Shown in pieces: positions 41,001-50,370 of a stretch of DNA of 64,000 nucleotides. The DNA is from Strix aluco (taxonomy: Eukaryota > Chordata > Aves > Strigiformes > Strigidae). Positions within the stretch are counted from its first letter, which is position 1, and the number at the start of each line of letters is the position of its first letter. A model generated the notes under the pieces. It made no database searches. It was not told the origin of the DNA and was given only the letters and a program-made list of their open reading frames with translations. The stretch spans positions 47,701,330 through 47,765,329 of the forward strand of contig NC_133935.1 in assembly GCF_031877795.1 (NCBI RefSeq), read 5' to 3'. A program made the position numbers and the translations under genes.

Positions 41001-44000
41001 TTATTAAATTGTTTTTATCTCAATCTATGAGTCTACCTTACCCCTCCAACTCTCCCCCCCGTTCCCCAGGGGTGGGGGAGGGTGAGCAAGTGGCTGCGTG
41101 GCTTTTGGTTGCCAGCCGGGTTTAAACCACAACACACAGAAGAAAACATGTTCCCAATGCCACAGTTGTCACGCAACTGAAAAATTCTACATTGCTTTTC
41201 ATAACAGATCCAGGTCCCTGCCCCGTGCTCCACCAAAATAGGTGATAAAACCAAAGAAGCAAGAGCATGCTCAAAAGTTTGGAGGGCATCTGTAAAACAG
41301 TGGAGTTACCACAATGCAGCTTATTTCCCTCCTACTGTTACTCAAGAGAAAAACTTCTCCAAGCTTCTGGGATTTGTTCTTATCCAACAAGAGATACAAT
41401 CTTGCAGTTATTTTTTCCAACTGTTATACAGTATTTCATACAACTGAGCATTAAAAGTGCAATTTTTTTAGTATCATCAAAGAAAAATGTTGTCACACGT
41501 AGATGAGAGTCTAGACGATATAATAACGTAACTAATTTGAAGAAAGGTATACCATTAATCTTACAAAGTATTATCTAGGAAGTGCTTTAACACTGCGAAA
41601 CATTTTGGAAGTTACCATCTTTGAATTATCTGAAATATTAAGCTGCTCTGTTCAGCAGTACTTTGTAAGATAACTCCATAACTGAATTTGAATAAGCTGG
41701 TTTTGAGAATATGGTTTTATAGTGGTAGCACCTGAAGATCAGCTACACTGGGCAGACTATATTTCACACAATGTTCTTAGCAAGTTGAAAATTCAAAAAT
41801 GCTACTAAGTATTCTTATAGCACCTTACAGTAAAATGTAGTTTGTGATAGATTTTTGTTTTCTGGTATTATACCACCAGCAAGCTATTAGCCAATTCAAA
41901 GAGGGAAAGTAACATTAAATTACACATACAAGTAATAAGTACTAAGGAAAGTATCAAACTGAAAGACAGTATACCAATAGTTAAATTTGAATAAAAAACC
42001 ATCCATCAGTAGACAACTGCTGTAACACTGTACATCTCAACCCCACACACCATGTGGCCCAAAGGCGCCTCCGCAGCCCAACAGTCAGGCAAATGCCTGG
42101 TCAGTCAGCACGCATGGACCTCTCAAGCAGCCAGGAAAACAGACATTTCAAAACCAGGCAATAGCAGCATATGCTGCTGCTTGCCTAAACAGTAGGTTAC
42201 TGCAGGACATGTAAAATGAGTATCTTGAAATAACATGTGGGAGAACAGCAAATGTTGGAGGACGATCAGAAGCATCATTAAAACACTAAGGACTTGTGTA
42301 AGGTGTGAACGCAAAATCTATGTAGTGAGATCCTGGTACGTATGTAGACAGTAGAACGAACCAGATATGAGCAGGGCAGGACAATGAGACCGTTTCCCCC
42401 TTACTAGCAGTTAAATTAACTATACCCCTCCCCAAATCCAACCAAAAGCTGCATCAGTATTACCTGTCAACACACCCTACATAGGAAAGCAACCCACTCT
42501 CCTTTAAACCTTGATAACTTTTTGCCTTCAATAATGGACGTCTGTGATATAGAAAGGCCACATTATCCACTGTGTGAAAGAATTCAAGAGTTTTAAAGAA
42601 CGTCATCTGTTCAATTATGCTTCTTGTATTAAGAGACAGGAAAACACGCTACTGGCTCACCTTGGTTTTGTACTATTCATTATTGGTCTCTTTTTCAAAG
42701 GTGAGAAGTAGGTAAAGTCAAGCTCAATCCTTAATTTTCATGAGTAGAGCCATCGCTCTTCTTCTAGGTCTACACAACATCAATAAACCCATTATGAAAA
42801 AAAGACAAGTTCCATGTTAATAAGTGCACACCACAGGTGACTAAGTAAGTTGCCATGTCACTAGGATTTTTATCAAAACCCAAAGTATTGCTCACCCCGA
42901 TATTATAGCCCTTCCACCCATCCACCCAGTAAGAATCCTGTGCTCTGCACAGTCAACCCACTGGTCATGGAAATAGAACCCTAGGGAAAAAAAGCAGTGT
43001 ATGTTGCTTAGACGCTTGCAGCTAAAGAAGTTGTCCAGCCATGAAAGGCCTAACTACAGATTTAAACAATGGTTGGTTTGTTTTCTTCTATACCTATTTA
43101 CAAACATCTGTTGAACTGTCCACAGACATGCATGTTCCTCAGGTTTAGATGTTATTACATACATGAAAGCCAGACCCAGCCGGTCCCACAACAAAAACAC
43201 AAATGAAAAAAGAACAGAAGAGTGTTTGTCAAAAGCACACACCAACACAACCAAAGCAAATGAAGATGTAATCTTGACAGGAGCTCAAGAACTTTGAAAA
43301 TTACTCAAATTTTAATCCTGTCTTGTAGCTAGCTGTACATGTATCAGAATTACTCAAAAGGTTTTCAGCCATCTTACTAGTTTAAAGCTAGTTCTAAGCA
43401 AAACAGTTCCCAGATTTATCCATCTGTGGCATCCTTAAGTTCCCTGAAGGCTTCAAATCATAAGCATGACTACCTAAGGAAATTTATCACTGTAAAAGCA
43501 CTCAGTAGACAACTTTTTTCTATAAATGATTGAGAAAGTAGAGAAAAAGTTTGTATGATTTAAGTATTACTTTTTAACAAACTTACTTAAAATTTTAAGT
43601 TTTAAATAATATGTACCCGAGAAGCTTATGTTCATAGGTCTTTCCCGCTTGTCAAGCAAGACCACACTTGCCATCTGCAAGCATGACTTACACCATGTTT
43701 ATTGTTCCAGTTCTATAGAATGAAAACTAGATCCGTTGCCTATTTGATTCAGAATCCTACAAAAGATAGAAATTGATGCAAGAGTTTCTAAATGCTGCTA
43801 AGCCACCTTGACCTGTTTTGTTGGGTTTTTTTTTTTTTTTCCCCATAGGTGCTACGGAAGTCAAAAGCAAATTCACAATTCATTCTAATCAGTCATTAAA
43901 GCGCTGTGCTACACAGAGACAGCAGCTATTCTATCTCATATACTGACACAGGGTCTGTAAAAACAGGGAACCACAGCACAAAATTCAGGAAAACTGCATG

Positions 44001-47000
44001 AAACCATAGTTGTCTACCCACCTACTATAAAAAACAAAGGAAAGCCACTGGACGTAGGCTCAGTTTACATGTCATGGCATATGCTAGTTAAGGTTCTGGA
44101 AAACTAACTGTTCAAGTATTTATATTCCATGTCCAGCAGAAAATAACTTTCTGAAGTCCCACGGTTGTCCCAGTAACATTTTCTCAGAAATAAATTCTAT
44201 CATTCTTAATACTCTAAGGACACATCATGGACAATTTGTATCTCCAGCTCATTGCACTGCTTACAATGAGCAGTCAAGAGGCAATGTTTGTAGCTTTTTA
44301 TTGCCAGGGCATACATGAGCAGGCAGACTTCAGCATACCTCATACATCAACAATCACAATATATGCAAGAACACAAGCAAAGTTTTGGGATCAAATGCTT
44401 GCCATTTGATGGCAATTTATGGCCCTGTGCTACTTGCTAGTGAAAGACGACAACACTGCACATAAAGACAAGGGGGTGAAGGCAACAAAAAAGGAGAGCT
44501 AGGATCCCGGGCTACCACAGAACAGGGTGGTCCTGCCCTCCTCCCCCATATATTTCCCACCCTGCCTGTGCTGGGCACCTAAGTACTAGCTGATGTCACG
44601 TGCACTGACTATTCATACCATATACACTTGTTCTTACCCCTGTCACATGCTAACAACCTGCCAAACGCAGGACATTTGAGAGAATGAAGCAGCACTGCAA
44701 CTCTCTCAGCTAGTTAGTTAGCCCCATCCTTCAGACACTTCATACTCTCTCCCTGTGTTCTTATCCATCTCACTCTCCTTTTCTGTCAGAGAGTACAGCT
44801 CGGGACCAGCACTGCTCTGTCAAGTTGCCATCCAGCTTCTCATGACAGACGCAGCTTGCAGCACTTCTACAGTGAATCAGCCACTGCTCTGGAGTCATCA
44901 ACTAATTATGGCCCCGTGCAAATCCTGATTCTAACAACTTTTCAATAGCAGTTACTTCCTTTTTGCCTCATATTAGAGAATCAGGTGGATCCTCACTGTG
45001 GATTCAACAGTTAAAGCAGCAAGCAGGCATGCTCAGAAAGTGACTGACTAAGAAAGTCTGTATGCTCCACAGACTACAAATTAAGAAAAAATGGGTCTGT
45101 CCGCAAACATTAACAACAGATATAGCAGCTGTGCAGCATCTTATTTTCAGATTCTGACAGAAGGTAAACAGAAAACATGCAGCACAGTAAGGAAACAACT
45201 CCAGACCAATAAAATAAATTCAATTTAGGCATTGGTTGTCCTGAGAGACCTTACAACCACAAAAGAAAGTAACTTAGTTTAGAGCTGTGCTTTAAGTTAG
45301 AAGAACTATAACTGGATTTTAAAATCTGCATCATGTTGCTTTCATTTCCATCTCCCTCTCTGGAATAGCTGAGGTTTCCCCAGAGCTTATTCACACATCC
45401 GCTGTTAAAACTGCCACTGGACATGTCACAAGTACCTACCTACATCAATAGTCTGCTTTCAATGACCAGATACCAGCACACTGGAGTGCTCTGCAAAGCA
45501 TCGAGCTAACATTACTTGACCAACATGTGATCTGCTCCACAGAAGATATGCTACAACTTCTGGCATTTGAATTTTAGTAAAAATATAAAGCCATAATCTT
45601 ATATGTCTTTTGTTTGCTGAGCCTACAGCTCAACCTTTATCCTATGACACTAAAACTTCATGTCCTGCTAGTCTTAAAAGAGTAAAAGTCTTACAAACAC
45701 CAAGTTTCTAAGGGGAGCAGGGGGGAATCCAACAAATATTTTTCATGTTGTGACAAATATGAGAAAGCTCGCAACACCAGGAACTACACATAAGAAAGGT
45801 TTCCTGCTTGACAACAGTAAGTTTTTCAAGTTCTGTTGAAGTGCACCGAAGAGTTCCTGAACCACAAAGTATTTCTTCGACTTATGCAACAATAGTGGGA
45901 TATCAGTGAAAATACGAGTCTCTTCAGGGTACCAAAAATAAAACCTTGAGGTGGCAACACACTATTTCTACTGTGAACACTTCTGCAAGAGAAATCCTTA
46001 ATGAACAGAAAACAGGAAGAATACACAGAAATTTCAGAGTTATCAGCGAACTGCTTTGCATTCAAGCATAAAAAAACTTAACTAAATTCAAAAGAGGCGA
46101 AGGCAGGTAAAGGCTTCTGTTCACAAAGAAAACCTATGAAGTACAATATATTCAGGAAGAATTATGATTCTGTACGCAGCTGATGAAAAAGGCTGAAGAA
46201 GTTATAATGACGATTTTTAAGTCAAGTGGTTAATAAAATGGCACAACAATGCATAATATAGGAGTCTCTGTGCCCCCAAATTTAACTAGTAGGAGGTGCA
46301 GCAAGACACTGCCTACACCACAGAATATATATACATCTAAAATAATCCACTGTATCTGTGCCAGCAAACTACCTGAAGGATGCAAAGTTAATTTTAACAG
46401 ACCATATTTTAAATCTCTTTGCTGGTCCTGGCTATAAAAATAAAACCCTCAACAGCAAACACACACCCCATCCCCAACACTACAGCATTTATAACACTAT
46501 TGTTTAGTAGTAGCTACAGTGCTAGTCAAACACTTCTAGTTGCTGAACTGGCCAAACATCTGAGCTTAGACCTGAAGCTCACACGTTTAGCCAGTGAAAG
46601 CTCTGAAGCTTTAACTTCAAGACCAAGGGCACAGGCAAGTGAAAAATAATTTCTCTGACAGCCCATGTGTCAATTGGTAACTTGAGAAAGATCTAACAGC
46701 CCGTGTGCTGAAGATACTCTGAACTCCAAGAGAATAAAGCAAAAATTGTTACTGTCCAGGTGTAATAACAGTCCATACACTAAAATTGAAGTTTGTAATT
46801 CTCCCCACACACAACTTTTTGCCTCATTTTCTAACGTGGTTTTCTGTTATAAGGGTGAGTCCAGAGTCAGTTCTCCAAAATAAGGAAAACAAACTGCCAC
46901 TTGCTAAGCAACAAAAAGAGAGAAAATATATGTGCTTTCATGCATAAAGTCTGAAAGCGTGCATAAAGCACTGAAAATGAGACCTTACTGCCAAGTTACT

Positions 47001-49741
47001 GGCAGAAAAAACTGGCAACTCTAACAAAGCGCAAAAAAATGAAGATCACACTGTTCTAGTGCAGATTGTCATTAATAAAGACTGAGTCATGACTCCAGAA
47101 CTCAACAGCATTAAGTTTTCCAGAATCAAGTTAACCATGTTCAGAAAAACACTGAAAAGAACCTTCTGAGATATGAAAGAGTTAGAAAAAACAAAAAGGA
47201 CAAAAATCCAAGTAAAGTAGTACATGAGGTAACCAAATTTATAACTCATAGCCCACTAATGTATAGAGCAGAAACCAGAGACAATATGAAATAACCAAGC
47301 TGTGAGTCTACTGATATTAACAATGTCTAGGAAATTAAAAAAATGTGATAGAGAAGGGGAAGGCAAACAGGGTAAAAGTATAATAGAAACCACAACCTTA
47401 TATGGCTTGCTGAAACCAGATTTCATGAAAGCTGAGAGAACGCAGGCTATCCCAGCTGCTTAATATATTGCCATGTTCATTCCATGGGAATTACTTTGCA
47501 CAATATTTTGCAGAAAAGAACATATACATTAAAACACATTGCTTTCATGTGATAAGAGAGACTAAAGCACCCCACAAACTAATGCTTACTGCTCTTTCAG
47601 AAACCTATCACCTGAAACACCTCATTACAACACCGCACAGCCAGAAGGAAAAGTGTAATTAATTTAGGACACCCATAGTTTGAAAACACACCAAAGTGCA
47701 AAATACCTTAAGTGAGAATGCTGGGTCTGTACCAACTTACACTGTGTTTATTCCATCTGGAGTGAAGTTTCACTAGTTTGTGAGCCCTTCTAAAATCCTG
47801 CTGCCGACCAAAGGAACCATCTGTGATCTAATGTGCTCCCTAGACCAAGAGAAAACTAACCCAGCCAAAAATAAGTAGAACTTTACATATTATTTCAGCT
47901 TGCTAAATCAAATCACTGAGAGATCAAATGAGTACAGTCTCTAATCAAGCAGAAGTGCAACACACAGGTGGGGAGATCTAGAGAAGGATGGAGCTGCTCC
48001 TAGTGAGAACAGTGAAACTTCAAACCCACCCAGCACACATCATGAAGTTTGAGAAAACACAACTGTTATTTTTTCTCTCTAACAAAAAAGACACCACAAA
48101 GATTGTTAATGAATTAGAAGTTGTGTTAACAAGTTGCATTAGTACTGTGGATGTGGAATAACTGAAAGCAAGTTTTGCAACGTCTTAGAGATACAGTCTA
48201 AGGCAAACAAAGTTTTTTTTAGAGGAACAATGAATACATAGCAAATAACTTATCCACAATAGTTTTAGTCTCTATATAAATTATGATAATATAGCTGCTT
48301 TCAGAAGAAACTTCCTCAAGAAGATCCTGATGTGAAGGTGGGTGGAAAAAGAAAAGCCACAAAATGAAAATATTTACCATCATCCAGTAAACTCTGGATT
48401 GAGCTTAAACTGGACAAAACCAGAAGAGTTAACTTTTCTCTGTACACATAAAAACTGGATGTGCATAGCTAGAAACAGCTGGGAGGACAGTGTAGCTATC
48501 TTTACATTTACAGCACCTAACAACAGTAAAGAACTTAAAAAAAAGTTGTAACAACTCCAGGTGAACAAATTGCCTGCTCCACCAGTTCTGGTTGAAATGG
48601 ATATGGTAAACTGGCACAAGCAAGATCTCTACTGAATTTTCCCACTAGCTAAATGCACTCCTCAGCACACTCCGAGAAGCGCAGACATGGCTAATTACAT
48701 GTTCTCTTATACTGAGATCAGCGTGAGCTGAAATAATCATCAGCTGCCATATACTGGAAAAGTGAAACTGAATACTCTAACCCTAGTTACATATAGTCAG
48801 AAAGGGATCCAGGTGCTTGGGAGCCCTGCATTGCAAAGTAACACTCTCAGAAGACAGAGTCATGGAATAAAAATATTTCTACAGTAAAACCATACAGACA
48901 CATCTCGAATCTATTGGTGAGGGAGGAGGGAAGCAGAGAGGGTTGCCAATACCTTCCCTCCTGTGACCTCAAACCAGGACAGACATTTGAATCCTTGGCA
49001 AGCTCTACTGTTTCATTCAAGAATACTCGGCAACGATCGGCAGCATGTAAAAATCTTTACATTACCCAATTACCCGACTGACAAGGCTCTGTATCCGCCC
49101 GGGGGCCGGCACTCGCACACTCTCAGCGCGCAGGCCAGCAGAAAGGCCAGTAACGTCAACGAACACCTCTGGGCCACGCGGCCACGTAGGCGGGACAAGC
49201 CCCGTTCCTCAGCGCCCGCTCTGCGGAGGCCAACCCCTGGCGCCGGGGCTGCCCGTCTCCGGCGGAGAGCGGCCTCTTCCAACACCGGGACCGGCGCTCC
49301 GCGCAGGCCGGAGCCGAGCTGGGCCGGCGTGGGCCGCGGGCCGGGCCGGGCGGCGGGCGCTGCGACGTGCCGCCGCGCCCGCTCCGGACAGGGCCCAAGT
49401 CCCACCCCCCAGCCGCGACCCGCGGCCCGCGGCCCCCCGCCACCGCCAGGCCCGCCCCAGGGCGGGACGGCCCAAGTCCGGAGGGGTGGGCCCGGGCCCC
49501 GCGGGCCGCTGAGGAGACGCCGTACCCGCGCACCGCGGGTAGGAAAGGTCGCCGCCCGGCCACGCAGAGGCCCGGCCGCCTCCTCCCACGGCTCCCGCCA
49601 ACTGGGGCGACCCCAGCGCTGCACACAGCGGGGACCCCCGAGAGGAGAGGAGAGGTGAGGAGAGGACGGCGGCCATCGCCACCCGCGCAGGACCCAGGCC
49701 CAGCCCACCCCCGTTACCTTGCCGCTCGGAGGCGCCGCCAT
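13835..49741 (-). CDS. TBC1D15: TBC1D15, Rab7 GTPase-activating protein (whole gene, 17 coding exons)
   Basis: Seen: 17 exons on the minus strand, each bounded by AG/GT, join without a frame break into 667 codons. The joined protein follows vertebrate TBC1D15 from an N-terminal YEQEGV segment to a C terminus ending SLTPA. Residues 1 to about 320 hold the N-terminal Rab-binding region, and about 325-540 the TBC domain. The domain keeps the arginine finger in an IxxDxxRT motif (IEKDVNRT, Arg398) and the glutamine finger in GYVQGM (Gln435). Known of the family: it accelerates GTP hydrolysis by Rab7, is recruited to mitochondria by FIS1, and acts in mitophagy and lysosome-mitochondria contacts. 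The length suits the shorter human isoform; the 17-residue alternative insert of the longer form was not found in intron 6. Introns range from 243 nt (intron 2) to 10.9 kb (intron 1). The gene appears intact. Confidence 0.97.
14738..14824 (-). CDS. TBC1D15: TBC1D15 coding exon 16
   Basis: This exon has 87 nt (29 codons) and is in phase. It encodes HINELSMKIDVEYILCKAEA and then ISMQMMNCK. The acceptor is TTTCAG and the donor GTAAAG. It forms the final helices after the TBC core. Confidence 0.94.
15392..15508 (-). CDS. TBC1D15: TBC1D15 coding exon 15
   Basis: This exon has 117 nt (39 codons) and is in phase. It encodes VMWTELPCQNFHLLLCCAIL and then ESEKQQIMDKHYGFNEILK, the end of the TBC domain. 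The acceptor is TAACAG and the donor GTACTA. Confidence 0.95.
15509..20241 (-). other. TBC1D15 intron 14
   Basis: 4.7 kb of AT-rich intron. It contains a perfect 14-bp tandem duplication (16,293-16,320) and poly-T/poly-A runs near 16,170 and 16,735. I see no other gene, exon or dated repeat in it. Confidence 0.8.
16293..16320. repeat. Perfect 14-bp tandem duplication
   Basis: GGATTTAAATCAAT occurs twice head to tail and is followed by a further GG. Each unit contains ATTTAAAT, which is its own reverse complement. Confidence 0.9.
20242..20339 (-). CDS. TBC1D15: TBC1D15 coding exon 14
   Basis: This exon has 98 nt. It encodes ESQDSGYLYFCFRWLLIRFK and then REFSFQDILRLWE, the conserved FRWLLxxFKREF motif of the C-terminal half of the TBC domain. 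The acceptor is TCCTAG and the donor GTAAGA. Confidence 0.95.
20673..20772 (-). CDS. TBC1D15: TBC1D15 coding exon 13
   Basis: This exon has 100 nt. It encodes HQNFEEQMQGMKTQLIQLS and then LLRLLDSGFCSYL, leaving one base of the next Glu codon. The acceptor is ATCTAG and the donor GTAGGT. It closely matches the human TBC1D15 segment. Confidence 0.95.
20985..21050. repeat. TATGTAA-type degenerate microsatellite
   Basis: Repeated GTATGTAATA and TGTAATAT units in TBC1D15 intron 12, ending in the short inverted repeat AGAGCCTATGCTCT just after it (21,050-21,063). Confidence 0.7.
21520..21620 (-). CDS. TBC1D15: TBC1D15 coding exon 12 (glutamine finger)
   Basis: This exon has 101 nt. It completes a Gly codon and continues YVQGMSDLLSPLLYVMENE, then AFWCFVSYMDQM. 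Gln435 in GYVQGM is the second catalytic residue, acting in place of the Rab glutamine. The donor GTAAAA is weaker than average and the acceptor is ATCAAG. Confidence 0.95.
21621..24448 (-). other. TBC1D15 intron 11
   Basis: 2.8 kb intron between the two catalytic-finger exons. An A-rich, low-complexity stretch lies at about 24,097-24,178. No other feature was recognised. Confidence 0.8.
24449..24565 (-). CDS. TBC1D15: TBC1D15 coding exon 11 (arginine finger)
   Basis: This exon has 117 nt. It encodes EKDVNRTDRTNKFYEG and then LILLHDILMTYCMYDFDL. With the last codon of exon 10 it forms the IxxDxxRT motif, whose arginine (Arg398) is the first catalytic residue of TBC-type GAPs. It is intact here, so the protein should be catalytically competent. 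The acceptor is TCTTAG and the donor GTAAGT. Confidence 0.95.
25981..26075 (-). CDS. TBC1D15: TBC1D15 coding exon 10
   Basis: This exon has 95 nt. It encodes DEYFRMKLQWKSVSEEQEKR and then NSRLRDYRSLI, a helical TBC segment. It ends in one base of the Glu codon that opens the arginine-finger motif. The acceptor is CTGCAG and the donor GTAAGT. Confidence 0.95.
26376..26479 (-). CDS. TBC1D15: TBC1D15 coding exon 9
   Basis: This exon has 104 nt and ends in two bases of a split Thr codon. It encodes LRKEAWKFLLGYFPWNSTKE, the classic first TBC motif (RxxxWxxLLGYxPW). The acceptor is CCCTAG and the donor GTGAGT. It lacks an ATG-initiated open frame, so it is easily missed by simple ORF scanning. 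Confidence 0.95.
28340..28468 (-). CDS. TBC1D15: TBC1D15 coding exon 8
   Basis: This exon has 129 nt (43 codons) and is in phase. It begins IDLGKQPEVSRREPVSAEEW and contains DSEGRILNVDYIKQLIFKG, the lead-in to the TBC domain. The donor is GTAACT; the final codon is GGG, so the G-run leaves the exact junction to be settled by the reading frame. Confidence 0.94.
30014..30211 (-). CDS. TBC1D15: TBC1D15 coding exon 7
   Basis: This exon has 198 nt (66 codons) and is in phase. It begins KLKKDPYTVT and runs through KVTNYIFDSF, RPPSEMADFL and LKINQQEEPGFEVITR to a GTGAGT donor. This is the linker between the Rab-binding and TBC domains. In mammals the FIS1-binding segment has been mapped to about this part of the protein. 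Confidence 0.95.
31181..31283 (-). CDS. TBC1D15: TBC1D15 coding exon 6
   Basis: This exon has 103 nt and completes a phase-2 codon. It encodes SPQDKRILLVNSQNKSLSQS followed by FENLFDEPSYGLLQ. The acceptor is TTGCAG and the donor GTACGT. In human the alternative 17-residue insert follows this exon. Confidence 0.95.
31284..35731 (-). other. TBC1D15 intron 5
   Basis: 4.4 kb AT-rich intron with no recognised exon, repeat family or RNA gene. A purine-rich patch (GGGGGAGGAGGGGAGGGAGG) lies near 35,030. Confidence 0.75.
35732..35942 (-). CDS. TBC1D15: TBC1D15 coding exon 5
   Basis: At 211 nt this is the longest exon apart from the last. It encodes KWSFLFSLTDLKSIKQ, GMGWSYLVFCLKDD and LPALHFHHGDSK, the core of the N-terminal domain (PH-like in this subfamily). 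It ends in two bases of a split Glu codon before GTAAGT. Confidence 0.95.
37533..37671 (-). CDS. TBC1D15: TBC1D15 coding exon 4
   Basis: This exon has 139 nt and leaves one base of a split Asp codon. It begins DSSSVVEWTQTPKEK and contains SYEAEWDMVTTVSFKKK. The acceptor CTCAG follows an unusually long pyrimidine tract, seen as a 19-base poly-A run on the plus strand (37,679-37,697). Confidence 0.95.
38436..38510 (-). CDS. TBC1D15: TBC1D15 coding exon 3
   Basis: This exon has 75 nt (25 codons) and is in phase. It carries the conserved VIVDWRPLDD segment and ends CAGK before a GTATAT donor; the acceptor reads TTGTAG. Only 243 nt separate it from exon 2. Confidence 0.95.
38754..38852 (-). CDS. 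TBC1D15: TBC1D15 coding exon 2
   Basis: This exon has 99 nt (33 codons, phase 0 at both ends). It begins VLYEQEGVFIHSSCGK and ends RVIEK before a GTATTT donor; the acceptor reads TTATAG. It is the start of the N-terminal Rab-binding region and is separated from exon 1 by 10.9 kb. Confidence 0.95.
40026..40095 (-). mobile_element. CR1 LINE 3' end fragment (short, old)
   Basis: The plus strand reads AATCACAGAAATATCACTTG, then GAAGAAACCTCTAGAGGTCA and CTTAGTATAACCTCCC. Each block lines up with the CR1 3' terminus seen at 97-305 and 55,340, so the element is on the minus strand. It may extend further, to about 40,250, but divergence hides it. Confidence 0.65.
40539..41134 (+). mobile_element. 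ERVL-type solo LTR in TBC1D15 intron 1
   Basis: Begins TGTCCTGGTTTCAGCTGGGG and ends AAACCACAACA, matching the common neoavian ERVL LTR. Interior blocks include CTAGAATAGTGCTGTGGTTTGG, split as CTAGAATAGTGC and TGTGGTTTGG, then CAAGGACTTTTCAGCTTCCC, GCTGGGAGGGAGCACAGCC, TCAGTATATAC (TATA-like), ATTAAA (41,003-41,008, poly-A signal) and GGGGTGGGGGAGGGTGAGCA. Flanking 5-mers CACTG and CACAG differ by one base, consistent with an old 5-bp target duplication. It lies antisense to TBC1D15, the orientation usually tolerated in introns. No internal genes are present. Confidence 0.9.
49718..49741 (-). CDS. TBC1D15: TBC1D15 coding exon 1
   Basis: This encodes only MAAPPSGK, then a GTAACG donor. The start was chosen because it is the first ATG in a strong context (CAACATGGCGG), it precedes a clean donor, and human TBC1D15 also begins with a very short exon ending in SGK. 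It sits inside the CpG island, and the 5' UTR must lie just above 49,741. Confidence 0.92.
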
Positions 49742-49747
49742 GTTGCC
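49736..49747 (-). promoter_or_regulatory. YY1-like element over the TBC1D15 start codon
   Basis: The minus strand reads CAACATGGCGGC, a close match to the YY1 consensus AANATGGCGNC. It overlaps the ATG, an arrangement known for many TATA-less housekeeping genes where YY1 positions the start site. Binding is inferred. Confidence 0.45.
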
Positions 49748-50370
49748 TACGAGTGTTTATGATGACGTTGCGCTCTTCACGTGCTTCCCGGCCGCTCCAC
49801 AACAACCCCCGTCAGCCCCTCCGCGGCCGAGAGGGCGGCGCAGGCGCACCGGGGCGGAGACGGGGCTGGGAAAGGCGCGACGGCCCCCGCGGAACGGCCG
49901 GGCCAGCGCGGGGCGGGGCTCCGGCCACGGGGGCGGGGAGCCGGTGAGAGGCGGCCTCTCCTCCTGCCAGGGCGCCGCCGGGAAAGTGGAGAAAATGGCG
50001 GTTGGTTTTGGTATGTCTTTTTCCCAAAGGCTGCGGTCTTTTTCCTTGGTCTTTTCGCTCATTTTGAATCCCTCGCTCGCAGCGCCCTGCGAAACTGGCC
50101 GGTGCCCAGCCGCGGGGAAGCGGCCTGCCCCTGGGCTGGGCGGGCAGGCCCCGCGGCCCGGCCCTGGCCCGTCCTTAGCTGGGCGTCGCGCTGCCCGTTA
50201 TCCCCCCTCCAGAGGTTTAAAAGAGGGTTGTGGGAGGAAGGGGACAGTGAAGGATAAGGCACCAGTGAGACAGTTATCCAGCAGAGGCACTGCAGAACAG
50301 CCAACGCGCCCGCCCGTGCGCCGGGGACGTGCCGGCGTGGGGCCCCGGCCAGCCTCCACAGCGATGGGAG

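Larger units (their letters stand above)
38853..49717 (-). other. TBC1D15 intron 1
   Basis: This 10.9 kb intron is the largest. It holds a CR1 fragment (40,026-40,095) and an ERVL-type LTR (40,539-41,134). The rest is AT-rich unique sequence up to the CpG island near 49,085. Poly-A/T runs occur near 39,495 and 43,828. No additional exon was recognised. Confidence 0.8.
49085..50370. promoter_or_regulatory. TBC1D15 CpG-island promoter
   Basis: The sequence changes abruptly from AT-rich to very GC- and CpG-dense here and changes back near 50,370. The TBC1D15 start codon lies inside. No TATA box was seen, as is usual for housekeeping promoters. Visible elements above the start codon include TGACGTTG (49,763-49,770, CRE-like), CACGTG (49,778-49,783, E-box), GCGCAGGCGCA (49,838-49,848, near-consensus NRF1) and GC boxes around 49,914-49,936. 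About 600 bp of the island extends past the start on the upstream side, which leaves room for divergent transcription. Confidence 0.85.
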
